In this document: positions 1 through 8,105 of the stretch, piece after piece
Position numbering within the stretch: position 1 is the stretch's first letter
How the letters are laid out: each line of letters opens with the position of its first letter
Origin: Phaeovulum vinaykumarii
GTDB lineage: Bacteria > Pseudomonadota > Alphaproteobacteria > Rhodobacterales > Rhodobacteraceae
NCBI RefSeq assembly: GCF_900156695.1
Contig: NZ_FTOM01000002.1
Coordinates: forward strand, 620,001-684,000
Direction: 5' to 3'
DNA length: 64,000 nt
Position numbers and translations under genes: made by a program
The notes under the pieces: generated by a model
Database searches by the model: none
What the model saw: the letters and a program-made list of their open reading frames with translations, nothing else
Told to the model about the DNA's origin: nothing

Positions 1-1673
1 ATCTTCCGGCGGGGCTCGACACCGCCAATGTGACCGTGGAGCCGCCGCGCGATCCCGCGCATGGCGACATGGCCACCAATGCCGCGATGGTGCTGGCCAA
101 GCCCGCGGGCCGCAAGCCGCGCGAGATCGCCGAGCGCCTGGCCGCGGAACTGGCGCAGGATCCGCGCATCGCCCTGGCCGAGGTGGCCGGGCCCGGCTTC
201 CTGAACCTGCGCCTGGCGCCCGCGGCGCTGGACGATGTGGTGCGCGCGGCGCTGGCCGCGGGGCGCGATTTCGGGCGCTCGGACATGGGCGCGGGGCGCA
301 AGGTCAACGTCGAATTCGTCTCGGCCAACCCCACCGGCCCGATGCATGTCGGCCATACCCGCGGCGCGGTCTTCGGCGATGCGCTGGCCAGCCTGCTGGA
401 TTTCGCGGGCTTTGACGTCACGCGCGAATATTACATCAACGACGGCGGCGCGCAGGTCGATGTCCTGGCGCGCTCGGCCTATGAACGCTACCGCGAGGCG
501 CATGGCCTCGAGCCCGAGATCCGCGAGGGGCTCTATCCCGGCGACTATCTGATCCCGGTGGGCCAGGCGCTCAAGGACCGCTTCGGGGATCGCTACCTCG
601 AACAGCCCGAGGCCGAATGGCTGCCGCTCTTCCGCGACTTCGCCACCGAGGCGATGATGACCATGATCCGCGAGGATCTGGCCCTTCTGGGCGTCAGGAT
701 GGACGTCTATTCCTCGGAAAAGGCGCTTTACGGCACCGGCCGGATCGAGGCCGCGCTCGAGGCGCTGCGTGCCAAGGGGCTGATCTACGAGGGCACGCTC
801 GAGCCGCCCAAGGGCAAGCTGCCCGAGGATTGGGAGGAGCGCGAGCAGACCCTGTTCCGCTCGACCGCCCATGGCGATGACGTCGACCGCCCGGTGATGA
901 AATCGGACGGCAGCTGGACCTATTTCGCCCCCGACATCGCCTATCACTACGACAAGGTGACCCGCGGCTTCGACCTGCTGATCGACGTCTTCGGCGCCGA
1001 CCACGGCGGCTATGTCAAGCGGATGAAGGCGGCGGTGGCGGCGCTGTCGGACAATGCGGTGCCGCTCGACATCAAGCTGATCCAGCTGGTCAAGCTCTAT
1101 CAGAACGGCGAGCCCTTCAAGATGTCCAAGCGCGCGGGCACCTTCGTGACGCTGCGCGATGTGGTCGAACAGGCCGGCGCCGGGGTGACGCGCTTCGTCA
1201 TGCTGACGCGCAAGAACGATGCGCCGCTCGATTTCGACTTTGCCCGCGTGATCGAGCAATCCAAGGACAACCCGGTCTTCTACGTCCAATACGCCCATGC
1301 GCGTGTGTGTTCGGTGCTGCGCAAGGCCGCCGAGGCCGGCATCGCGGTCGAGGACGGGGCGCTGGCCGCGGGGCCGCTGGCCATCACCCACGAGGCCGAA
1401 CAGGCCCTGGCGCGCAAGATCGCCGAATGGCCGCGCCTGGTCGAGATTGCTGCGCGCACCAACGAACCCCACCGCATCGCCTTCTATCTCTATGAGCTGG
1501 CGTCGGATCTGCATGGGCTGTGGAACCGCGGCAACGACGAACCGTCCTTGCGCTTCTTGCAGGACGACCCCGCCGTGTCGCAGGCGAAAATCGCCCTGGC
1601 GCGGGCCGCGGCCGTTGTCATTTCGGCCGGTCTTGGTATTCTTGGCGTCACCCCCGCCGAAGAGATGCGCTAG
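1..1673 (+). CDS. argS: Arginyl-tRNA synthetase, 5' end outside the window
   Basis: Class I aminoacyl-tRNA synthetase charging tRNA-Arg in the cytosol. The frame is already open at the window edge and reads [20 protein letters not shown], so only the first few dozen residues lie upstream. The GTG at 30 is an internal codon, not the start. Seen directly: the class I nucleotide-binding motif as HVGH within [13 protein letters not shown] near nt 340-360, the second motif as KMSKRAG near nt 1120, and a helical DALR-type anticodon domain at the C-terminus. The stop is TAG at 1671-1673. It heads the argS-SPOR-nagZ-scpA-scpB order I associate with Rhodobacteraceae. Identity is secure; only the N-terminus is missing. 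Confidence 0.96.
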   Translation, partial: LPAGLDTANVTVEPPRDPAHGDMATNAAMVLAKPAGRKPREIAERLAAELAQDPRIALAEVAGPGFLNLRLAPAALDDVVRAALAAGRDFGRSDMGAGRKVNVEFVSANPTGPMHVGHTRGAVFGDALASLLDFAGFDVTREYYINDGGAQVDVLARSAYERYREAHGLEPEIREGLYPGDYLIPVGQALKDRFGDRYLEQPEAEWLPLFRDFATEAMMTMIREDLALLGVRMDVYSSEKALYGTGRIEAALEALRAKGLIYEGTLEPPKGKLPEDWEEREQTLFRSTAHGDDVDRPVMKSDGSWTYFAPDIAYHYDKVTRGFDLLIDVFGADHGGYVKRMKAAVAALSDNAVPLDIKLIQLVKLYQNGEPFKMSKRAGTFVTLRDVVEQAGAGVTRFVMLTRKNDAPLDFDFARVIEQSKDNPVFYVQYAHARVCSVLRKAAEAGIAVEDGALAAGPLAITHEAEQALARKIAEWPRLVEIAARTNEPHRIAFYLYELASDLHGLWNRGNDEPSLRFLQDDPAVSQAKIALARAAAVVISAGLGILGVTPAEEMR

Positions 1674-1802
1674 GCATCCGGCGCGGATCCTTCGACGGGC
1701 CGCGGGTGGCTTCTGCCCGCTGCCCTCCCGGTGCCGATCGGGGCGCGCGGGACGCGGGGGCGATGCCCCCGAGGCGCGGCGTTGCCCCAGGCGAGGCGTT
1801 GA

Positions 1803-2900
1803 ATGACAGGCAGATCCGGCCCATCCCATCCCGAAAGCACGCCCCAGGGTGCTGCGCGTCTGGCCAGCCGGCTGGGCGTGGTGCTATCGGCGGCGCTTGT
1901 CGGGGGGCTGGTCTGGTGGGGCTATGGCCTTGTCATGCGCGACGTGACCGGGGTGCCGGTTCTGCGCGCGCTGGAAGGTCCGGCGCGCATCGCCCCCGAA
2001 GACCCCGGCGGCCGTCTGGCGCGCCACACGGGCCTTGCGGTCAACGAGGTGGCCGCCAATGGCGTGGCCGAACCCGCCCCCGATCGTGTGATGCTGGCCC
2101 CCGGCCCGGTCGAGCTGGCCGAGGAAGACGGCGCCATGACCGGCGTCGCGCCGCCCCGGCTGGGCGATCCCGGCCGACCGGCCCCGGCGGACGCCCCCGC
2201 GTCCGGGGCGCCTGCCTCGCCCTTGGGGGTGCCGCGCGTCTTGCCCCCGCCCGATCTGCCCGGTGGCACGGCGCGTCCCGCCGCCCCGCCCACGGATGAA
2301 ACCCGCGCTGACGCCAGCGCTGATGCCAGTGCTGATGCCAGTGCTGATGCCAGTGCCGGGGCCGAGGTCGACGATGCCCCCGCGGATGCTGCCGCAGACG
2401 CGGACGCGGCAGCCCCTCTCGACCCCGCCGCCGCGGCGACCCTGGCCCTGGCCGAGGATCTGGCCCAGCGTGCCGATGATGCCGCGGCCTCGGATATCGT
2501 GCCGCCTGACGTGCCGGGGCTTGCGCGCTCGCCCCGCCCCGTGGCCAAACCCGCCAACGAGGATCTGATCGCCCTGGCCGCTGCGCGTGCCGTGGCCGAG
2601 GCGCTGGCCCCCGCCCCCGAGATCGAGATCGCCCCCGAGGATATCCCCGCCGGCACCCGGCTGGCGCAGCTGGGCGCCTTTGACAGCGCCGAGATCGCGC
2701 GCGCCGAATGGGACCGGCTGGCGGGGCGTTTCGGTGCGCTGATGGCAGGCAAGCGCCGCGTGGTGCAGGCCGCCGAGAGCGGGGGGCGCAAGTTCTTCCG
2801 GCTGCGCGTCGAGGGGTTCGCCGATCTGGACGAGGCGCGCAGCTTCTGCGCGGCTCTGGTGGCCGAGGGGCAGAATTGCATTCCCACATTGGCGCATTGA
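1803..2900 (+). CDS. SPOR domain cell-envelope protein, single-pass
   Basis: 365 residues with bitopic topology: a short cytoplasmic tail, one membrane helix at about 20-44 (LGVVLSAALVGGLVWWGYG), a long Ala/Pro/Asp-rich periplasmic linker, and a C-terminal SPOR domain at about 282-365 starting at TRLAQLGAFDSAEIARAEW. SPOR domains bind denuded septal peptidoglycan, so a role at the division site is likely but not shown. The linker contains four ADAS repeats encoded by 12-bp tandem units. The ATG overlaps a TGA in another frame and has GAGG about 7 nt upstream. It lies between argS and nagZ and is probably cotranscribed with nagZ. The equivalent gene is conserved in this position in related bacteria. 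Confidence 0.85.
   Translation: MTGRSGPSHPESTPQGAARLASRLGVVLSAALVGGLVWWGYGLVMRDVTGVPVLRALEGPARIAPEDPGGRLARHTGLAVNEVAANGVAEPAPDRVMLAPGPVELAEEDGAMTGVAPPRLGDPGRPAPADAPASGAPASPLGVPRVLPPPDLPGGTARPAAPPTDETRADASADASADASADASAGAEVDDAPADAAADADAAAPLDPAAAATLALAEDLAQRADDAAASDIVPPDVPGLARSPRPVAKPANEDLIALAAARAVAEALAPAPEIEIAPEDIPAGTRLAQLGAFDSAEIARAEWDRLAGRFGALMAGKRRVVQAAESGGRKFFRLRVEGFADLDEARSFCAALVAEGQNCIPTLAH
2307..2354 (+). repeat. Four 12-bp tandem repeats in the SPOR linker
   Basis: Units GCTGACGCCAGC then GCTGATGCCAGT three times, in frame, coding Ala-Asp-Ala-Ser four times in the low-complexity periplasmic linker. Copy-number change would only lengthen or shorten the linker. Confidence 0.9.
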
Positions 2901-2916
2901 GGGGAGGGGCCATCCG

Positions 2917-3987
2917 ATGAGCGGGGCCATGAACGGAGCCACGACAGGGGCCACGACAGGTGCGGCGATCCTTGGGCTTGCAGGGCCGGTGCTCGGCACC
3001 GAAGAAGCCGCCTTCTTCCGCCGCGCCGACCCCTGGGGCTTCATCCTTTTCGCGCGCAACATCGACACGCCGGCGCGGCTGAAACGGCTGACGGCGGATC
3101 TGCGCGACGCGGTGGGCCGCGATGCGCCGATCTTCATCGACCAGGAGGGCGGGCGCGTCCAGCGCCTGCGCCCGCCGCATTGGCGCGCCTGGCCGGCGCC
3201 GCTTGACCAGGTGAATGCGATGATCGCGCGCGGGGCCGGGGTGGGGGCGGTGCTGCGCGGGTTGTGGCTGCGCGGGCGGCTGATCGCGGCGGAGCTGTCC
3301 GAGATGGGGATCGACGCCAATTGCGCCCCCGGCGTGGACCTGGCCCGCCCCGAGACGCATGACTTCCTGAAAAACCGCTGTCTGGGCCGCCAGCCCGCCG
3401 AGGTCGGCGCGCGTGCCCGTGCGCTGGCGGCGGGGCTGATGGCCGGCGGCGTCCTGCCGGTGATCAAGCATATCCCCGGCCATGGCCGCGCCCGCGCCGA
3501 CAGCCACCAGACCCTGCCCGTGGTCACCGCCTCGGCCGAAGACCTGTCGCGCAGCGATTTCGCGGCCTTTGCGGCGCTGCGCGACATGCCGATGGCGATG
3601 ACCGCGCATATCCGCTTCACCGCCTTCGATGCCGCGCATCCGGCCACCCAGTCGCGCCGCATGATCGGCGCCATCCGCGACCGCATCGGCTTTCGCGGCC
3701 TGCTGATGACCGACGATCTGTCGATGCAGGCGCTCGAGGGCAGCCTGGGCGCGCGCACCGCGGCCGCGATCGGGGCGGGCTGCGATGTGGCGCTGCATTG
3801 CAACGGCGATCCGGGCGAGATGGCCGAGGTGGTCGCCGCCGCCGGCCGGCTGGAGGGCGCGGCCCTGGCGCGCGCCGAGGCCGCCCTGGCCCAGCGCCGC
3901 CCGCCCGCCGATGCCGATCTGCCCGCGCTCTGGGCGGAATTCCAGCGTCTGACCGGCTGGGAGCCGGCCGAACCTGTCGCAGGCTGA
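2917..3987 (+). CDS. nagZ: Beta-N-acetylhexosaminidase (NagZ, GH3)
   Basis: Cytosolic glycoside hydrolase family 3 enzyme that removes N-acetylglucosamine from anhydro-muropeptides during cell-wall recycling. 356 residues, normal for the family. Seen: IDQEGGRVQRL near residue 70, the diagnostic KHIPGHG at about 184-190 followed by DSHQTLP, and the catalytic aspartate motif TDDLSM near 265. The start follows a purine-rich GGGGAGGGG about 9 nt upstream; another ATG five codons in is possible. It sits 16 nt after the SPOR gene and 6 nt before scpA, so one transcript is likely. Confidence 0.94.
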   Translation: MSGAMNGATTGATTGAAILGLAGPVLGTEEAAFFRRADPWGFILFARNIDTPARLKRLTADLRDAVGRDAPIFIDQEGGRVQRLRPPHWRAWPAPLDQVNAMIARGAGVGAVLRGLWLRGRLIAAELSEMGIDANCAPGVDLARPETHDFLKNRCLGRQPAEVGARARALAAGLMAGGVLPVIKHIPGHGRARADSHQTLPVVTASAEDLSRSDFAAFAALRDMPMAMTAHIRFTAFDAAHPATQSRRMIGAIRDRIGFRGLLMTDDLSMQALEGSLGARTAAAIGAGCDVALHCNGDPGEMAEVVAAAGRLEGAALARAEAALAQRRPPADADLPALWAEFQRLTGWEPAEPVAG

Positions 3988-3993
3988 TCCGGG

Positions 3994-4773
3994 ATGGCCG
4001 CGGAACTGCCCCTTCAGCCGTCGGTGGCCGAGCGCCTTCAGGCCGAGGCGCTGATCGTCGATGTGGACGGTTTCGAGGGGCCTCTCGACCTGCTGCTGAC
4101 GCTCTCGCGCAGCCAGAAGGTGGACCTGCGGCGCATTTCGGTCTTGCAACTGGCCGAGCAATATCTGGCCTTCGTCGACCGCGCCAAGGCGTTGCGCATC
4201 GAGCTGGCGGCCGATTATCTGGTGATGGCGGCCTGGCTGGCCTATCTGAAGTCGCGCCTTCTCCTGCCGCCCGATCCCGCCGAAGAAGGCCCCTCGGCCG
4301 AGGACATGGCCGCGCATCTGGCCTTCCAGCTCGAGCGGCTCCAGGCCATGCGCGAGGCCGCCGCCCAGCTGATGGCGCGCGACCGGCTGGGGCGCGATAT
4401 CTTTGCCCGCGGCGCGCCCGAGGAAATCTCGCATGTGCGCAGCGTGCGCTATGGCGCCACGCTTCTGGACCTGATGCGGGCCTATGCGCGCATCCGCACC
4501 CGCGACGAGTTCCGCCCCTATGCCTTTGACCGGCGCGACGTCTACACGATGGAGGAAGCGCTCGAGCGGCTGCGCGCGCTGGTCGGCGATCTGCCCGACT
4601 GGACCGAGCTTCAGACCTTTCTGCCCGAGGGCTGGCGGGCCGATCCGCGCCGCCGCCGCGCGGCGACCGCGGCCACCTTCGCGGCCTCGCTGGAGCTGGC
4701 GCGCCAGGGCCGGATCGAGCTGCGCCAAGCCGAGGTCTTCGCCCCGATTTCGGTCCGCCGGAGAAGCGAATGA
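3994..4773 (+). CDS. scpA: Segregation and condensation protein A
   Basis: Kleisin subunit that bridges the SMC heads and, with ScpB, forms the bacterial condensin that organises and segregates the chromosome. 259 residues. The family N-terminal signature GFEGPLDLLL lies near residue 27-36, followed by helical segments and a C-terminal winged-helix part. It starts 6 nt after nagZ and its last codons overlap the scpB ATG by 4 nt, the usual sign of coupled translation of these partners. No smc gene is in the window. Confidence 0.94.
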   Translation: MAAELPLQPSVAERLQAEALIVDVDGFEGPLDLLLTLSRSQKVDLRRISVLQLAEQYLAFVDRAKALRIELAADYLVMAAWLAYLKSRLLLPPDPAEEGPSAEDMAAHLAFQLERLQAMREAAAQLMARDRLGRDIFARGAPEEISHVRSVRYGATLLDLMRAYARIRTRDEFRPYAFDRRDVYTMEEALERLRALVGDLPDWTELQTFLPEGWRADPRRRRAATAATFAASLELARQGRIELRQAEVFAPISVRRRSE

Positions 4774-5513
4774 GCCCCGACGAGTCTCCCTTCGAGTCCC
4801 CCTTCGACGCCGCCGAGGCGCCCGCCTTCGCGCCGGTAGAGGATCCGCGCGAACGGCGCGATGAGCCCAGCCTCTTCACCGCGCCGCCGCTGGCCGAACA
4901 GGAACGCATGGTCGAGGCGATCCTCTTTGCCTCGGCCGCGCCGGTGACGCTGGCCGAACTGGACCGCCGCCTGCCGCATGGCTGCGATCCGGCCGAGGCG
5001 CTGGTGCTGCTGCGTCGCCGCTACGAGGGGCGCGGCGTGCGCGTGGTGCGCGTGGGCGATGCCTGGGCGATGCGCACCGCGCCCGATCTCGGCTTCCTGA
5101 TGCACAAGGAGGTGGTCGAGGAACGCAAGCTCTCGCGCGCGGCCATCGAGACGCTGGCCATCATCGCCTATCACCAGCCCGTCACCCGCGCCGAGATCGA
5201 GGAAATTCGCGGCGTCGCGGTCTCGCGCGGGACGATCGACCTCTTGCTGGCGATGGACTGGATCCGCTTCGGGCGGCGGCGGATGACGCCGGGCCGGCCG
5301 GTGACCTTCGTGGTGACGCCGGCGTTTCTTGATCATTTCGGCCTTGAAAGCCCGCGCGATCTGCCGGGCCTCAAGGATCTGCGGGCGGCGGGGCTGCTTG
5401 ACTCGCGGCCGCTGCCGGGGGGCATGGGGGGCCCGCGCGACGAGGCCGACGACGAGGGGCTGTTCGAGCCGCTTGATGACGACGACGACCAGAGCGACCT
5501 GTTCGAAAGCTGA
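4770..5513 (+). CDS. scpB: Segregation and condensation protein B
   Basis: Winged-helix partner of ScpA in the SMC condensin complex. 247 residues. The conserved part runs from about residue 45 (MVEAILFASAAPVTLAEL) through two winged-helix domains, including ETLAIIAYHQPVTRAEIEEI. The N-terminal 40 residues and the acidic tail (DDDDDQSDLF) are poorly conserved extensions. ATG overlaps the scpA stop as ATGA. An in-frame ATG at residue 45 is possible, but the overlap favours 4770. Confidence 0.93.
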   Translation: MSPDESPFESPFDAAEAPAFAPVEDPRERRDEPSLFTAPPLAEQERMVEAILFASAAPVTLAELDRRLPHGCDPAEALVLLRRRYEGRGVRVVRVGDAWAMRTAPDLGFLMHKEVVEERKLSRAAIETLAIIAYHQPVTRAEIEEIRGVAVSRGTIDLLLAMDWIRFGRRRMTPGRPVTFVVTPAFLDHFGLESPRDLPGLKDLRAAGLLDSRPLPGGMGGPRDEADDEGLFEPLDDDDDQSDLFES

Positions 5514-5526
5514 AGGGAGAACGGCA

Positions 5527-5721
5527 ATGTCCTTCGAGGCCATCCTGAACCGCATCCTGCGGCGGGTGCTGATGCAAGGCGTGCGGCGTGGGATCGACAG
5601 CGCCGCGCGCGGACAGGGCGGGCCGCAGACCCCGGCCGACCGCGAGGCCGCGCGGCAGGGGCAAGAGACCGCCCGCCGCGCCCGCCAGATGATGCGGCTG
5701 ATGCGCCGGATCGGCCGCTAG
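5527..5721 (+). CDS. Small arginine-rich protein of unknown function
   Basis: 64 residues, starting MSFEAILNRILRRVL and ending RRARQMMRLMRRIGR. AAGGGAGA lies 5-12 nt upstream of the ATG, and the gene begins 14 nt after scpB, so it is likely the last gene of this operon. It is very basic and predicted helical, with no membrane segment or signal peptide; the charge suggests nucleic-acid or membrane-surface contact, which is inference only. I do not recognise a named family, though short basic ORFs after scpB are common in this group. Confidence 0.7.
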   Translation: MSFEAILNRILRRVLMQGVRRGIDSAARGQGGPQTPADREAARQGQETARRARQMMRLMRRIGR

Positions 5722-5771
5722 CGCCGCGCGCGCCTGCGTTTGCGTCGCCGCCCGGCTGCTCGGCCTTGCCC

Positions 5772-7820
5772 TCAGAGGGCGGTCTCGCGCCGGGGGCAGG
5801 CGACGGCGGCCACCTGATGCACCGGGATCGGGCAGAGCTGCGGCGCGCCGCGGCCGGGGCCGCCGTCATGGGGCGGCAGGCGCGGCGCGGGCGGGGGCGC
5901 GGGGTCCGTGCCCGTCTCGGCGCCGTCCTCGTGCCCGGCGTCATAGATCCCGTGCGAGGTCTTGTCCCAGTAGAAGGGGCGGGTGATGACCTCATAGAGC
6001 CCCTTCCAGGCGGCAAAGGTGCCCAGCGGGAAATAGAGCGACAGGAACGGCACCCAGGGCAACAGGTGCCGATGGCGCGGCCCGCGCACGGCCCAGGCCG
6101 AAAGGGTCATCGACAGCGCCTCGCAGCCGATCGACAGCGCCACCAGCGCCATCAAAGCCTCGGGCGCGGCCAGGGCGCTGATCGGATGCCACAGGCCCGC
6201 CGCCATCAGCCACAGCGTCCACAGGAGCGGTGCCAGCAGATATTGCGCCAGCGCCCCCAGGAACAGCACCTGAAAGCCCAGGAAGCGCCAGGGCCCCAGC
6301 TCGCGCCACAGCTGGCCGGGCCGGCGCATGTGCACGCCCCAGGTCATCGCATAACCCTTGAGCCAGCGCGACCGCTGCTTGACCCAGGGCAGCGCGCGGC
6401 AATTGGCTTCCTCGTGGGTGACAGTGTCCACCAGTTCGGTGCGATAGCCGCGCCGGGCCAGGCGCACGCCCAGATCGGCGTCTTCGGTGACGTTATGCGC
6501 GTCCCAGCCGCCCAGTGCCTCGAGCGCGGCGCGCCGGAAGAACAGCGTCGTGCCCCCCAGCGGCACCACCAGCCCCAGCCGCGCCAGCCCCGGCAGCATG
6601 GCCCGGAACCAGGCCGCATATTCGATGGTGAAGGCGCGGGCCAGGAAATTGGTGCGCGGGTTGTAGAAGTCGAGAATGCCTTGCAGGCAGGCCACCTCGG
6701 GGCCGCGCTCGTGGAAGCGGCGGACGATCTTGTGGATCTGGTCGGGCTCGGGGGCGTCCTCGGCGTCATAGACCCCCACGATCGACCCGCGGCAGAAGTT
6801 CAGCGCGAAGTTCAGCGCGCGCGGCTTGGTGCGGATGGGGCCGTCGGGCACCACGATCACGCGCATCCATTGCGGCAGGCGCGCGCGGGCCAGCGCGGCG
6901 CGGGTCAGGGCGTCGCTTTCTTCGACCACCAGCAGGATATCCATGGCCTCGCGCGGGTATTCCAGCCGCTCCAGCCGCTTGACCAGCCGTCCGGCGATGT
7001 CGTCCTCGCGGAAAAGCGGGACCATGATCGACACGATCGGAAGCCGCGCGATCAGGGGGCGTTCGGGCTGGGCGCGGCGGGCGGCGCGGGCGCGGCCGCG
7101 GATCTCGGCGATCAGGGCGGCGGCCTTGAGCGCGGTCGACAGCACCAGCGAGCCCACGGTGACCGCCATCAGCGCCCCGAACACCCACAGCGGTGCGATC
7201 AGCAGGCCCAGCGCCAGCGCGCCAAGCCCGATCAGTGCCCATTGCGACACCCGGTCCTCGGCGTGGATGCGGCAGCTGTCCTCGGCGGCGACACAGGTTT
7301 CGGCGGCGCGGATCAGCGCGGTCTGGCGGCGCGCCAGCAGCGCGTCGTGGATGGCGCGTTCGCCGGCCAGCACCATGCGGAACGGGCCCAGCTCGGCCGG
7401 GAGTTCGTGGCGCAGGCGGACGAATTCCTCGGGGCGCGAGGTGGCGATCAGCAGCGCATCGCCCACCCGTTTCCACGGCACCATGCCATTGACAAGGCAA
7501 GTCTTTGCCCCCAGCCGGTCGATCAGGCGCGGGTCCGGCGGTTCGGCGGCCAGATCGACCACCGCGGCGTTCCATTGCTGCGCCAGCGCGCGCATCAGGT
7601 CGGCTTCGCTGACCCAGCCATGGGCGCGCAGGATCTCGCCCAGGCGGGTGCCCTGGCGGTCGCGCATGGCCAGGGCCTTGAGCAGGTTACCCGGCGAGAC
7701 GGCCTGCATCTCGACAAGGATCTGGCCCAGGGGCTTGCGGCCCCCGGCGGGAGCACGGGCCACACGGGGCCGGGCGGCGGCGCGCTTGCGCGCCCCGTCG
7801 ATGGGAACAATGACAGACAT
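5772..7820 (-). CDS. Family 2 glycosyltransferase with N-terminal MshEN-like domain
   Basis: 682 residues from ATG 7820 (a GTG four codons upstream is possible). Residues 30-82 hold two 24-residue repeats separated by exactly 5 residues; the second, RLGEILRAHGWVSEADLM followed by RALAQQ, fits the MshEN consensus (RLG, L6, G10, L17, L21, Q24), while the first lacks the R, G and Q. Two membrane helices follow at about 194-234, then a GT2 domain with DAEDAP (about 352), TEDADLG and the QxxRW motif as QRSRW, then further membrane helices. This is the layout of processive polysaccharide synthases such as BcsA and of NfrB. Likely an inner-membrane polysaccharide polymerase switched by c-di-GMP (inference). 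A CtrA box lies 56 nt upstream. Confidence 0.85.
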   Translation of the reverse strand: MSVIVPIDGARKRAAARPRVARAPAGGRKPLGQILVEMQAVSPGNLLKALAMRDRQGTRLGEILRAHGWVSEADLMRALAQQWNAAVVDLAAEPPDPRLIDRLGAKTCLVNGMVPWKRVGDALLIATSRPEEFVRLRHELPAELGPFRMVLAGERAIHDALLARRQTALIRAAETCVAAEDSCRIHAEDRVSQWALIGLGALALGLLIAPLWVFGALMAVTVGSLVLSTALKAAALIAEIRGRARAARRAQPERPLIARLPIVSIMVPLFREDDIAGRLVKRLERLEYPREAMDILLVVEESDALTRAALARARLPQWMRVIVVPDGPIRTKPRALNFALNFCRGSIVGVYDAEDAPEPDQIHKIVRRFHERGPEVACLQGILDFYNPRTNFLARAFTIEYAAWFRAMLPGLARLGLVVPLGGTTLFFRRAALEALGGWDAHNVTEDADLGVRLARRGYRTELVDTVTHEEANCRALPWVKQRSRWLKGYAMTWGVHMRRPGQLWRELGPWRFLGFQVLFLGALAQYLLAPLLWTLWLMAAGLWHPISALAAPEALMALVALSIGCEALSMTLSAWAVRGPRHRHLLPWVPFLSLYFPLGTFAAWKGLYEVITRPFYWDKTSHGIYDAGHEDGAETGTDPAPPPAPRLPPHDGGPGRGAPQLCPIPVHQVAAVACPRRETAL

Positions 7821-7873
7821 GGCAGCAGACACACACAGAAGAGCAGACTTCGCCTTAAAGGAGAGCCACCGAT

Positions 7874-7890
7874 GGTTAATGCAGCGTTAA
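7874..7890 (-). promoter_or_regulatory. CtrA box upstream of the glycosyltransferase
   Basis: On the minus strand the sequence is TTAACGCTGCATTAACC, an exact match to the alphaproteobacterial CtrA site TTAA-N7-TTAAC, centred about 60 nt upstream of the glycosyltransferase start and in its orientation. In a GC-rich genome an exact match at a promoter position is unlikely by chance. A second half-site (ATTAACC) lies at 7966-7972. Confidence 0.7.
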
Positions 7891-7978
7891 TTAGTGCGGT
7901 TCCGAGAACGATTTTGAGTCAAAAGCGCGGCGGTGCGACCGCGCCGCCCGGAACGCTCACGGAACATTAACCAAGACC

Positions 7979-8021
7979 TGTGGATAAGCCTGTGGGCAAA
8001 GCCTGCGCCGGCTGTGGGCAG
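7979..8021 (-). promoter_or_regulatory. DnaA box and two degenerate boxes
   Basis: TGTGGATAA at 7979-7987 is a perfect DnaA 9-mer (TTATCCACA on the minus strand). TGTGGGCAA (7991-7999) and TGTGGGCAG (8013-8021) are weaker versions in the same orientation, offset by 12 and 22 nt, close to one and two helical turns. They lie between the end of carA and the CtrA box. Confidence 0.5.
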
Positions 8022-8047
8022 AACCCGCGCGGCCCCCAAAATGCCAA

Positions 8048-8071
8048 GGGGGCGATCGCCCGATCACCCCC
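8048..8071 (-). terminator. Hairpin terminator of carA
   Basis: A 10-bp stem (GGGGGTGATC / GATCGCCCCC on the minus strand, one G-U pair) with a GGGC loop, about 35 nt after the carA stop, followed by TTGGCATTTT. Confidence 0.7.
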
Positions 8072-8105
8072 TCGATCCCGAAAAGCGAATCGCCTCAGGC
8101 GCTTG

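Noticed and set aside
1884-4728. Long minus-strand frames opposite SPOR, nagZ and scpA
   Set aside because: No recognisable motifs, and codon composition mirrors the plus-strand genes.
5766-7970. 734-codon plus-strand frame opposite the glycosyltransferase
   Set aside because: Arg/Gln/Gly-rich composition and no domains, while the minus strand shows clear GT2 and membrane features; a shadow frame.
7821-8105. Replication origin (CtrA plus DnaA boxes)
   Set aside because: Only one perfect DnaA box, no AT-rich unwinding region, and no neighbouring dnaA, hemE, rho or parAB genes.
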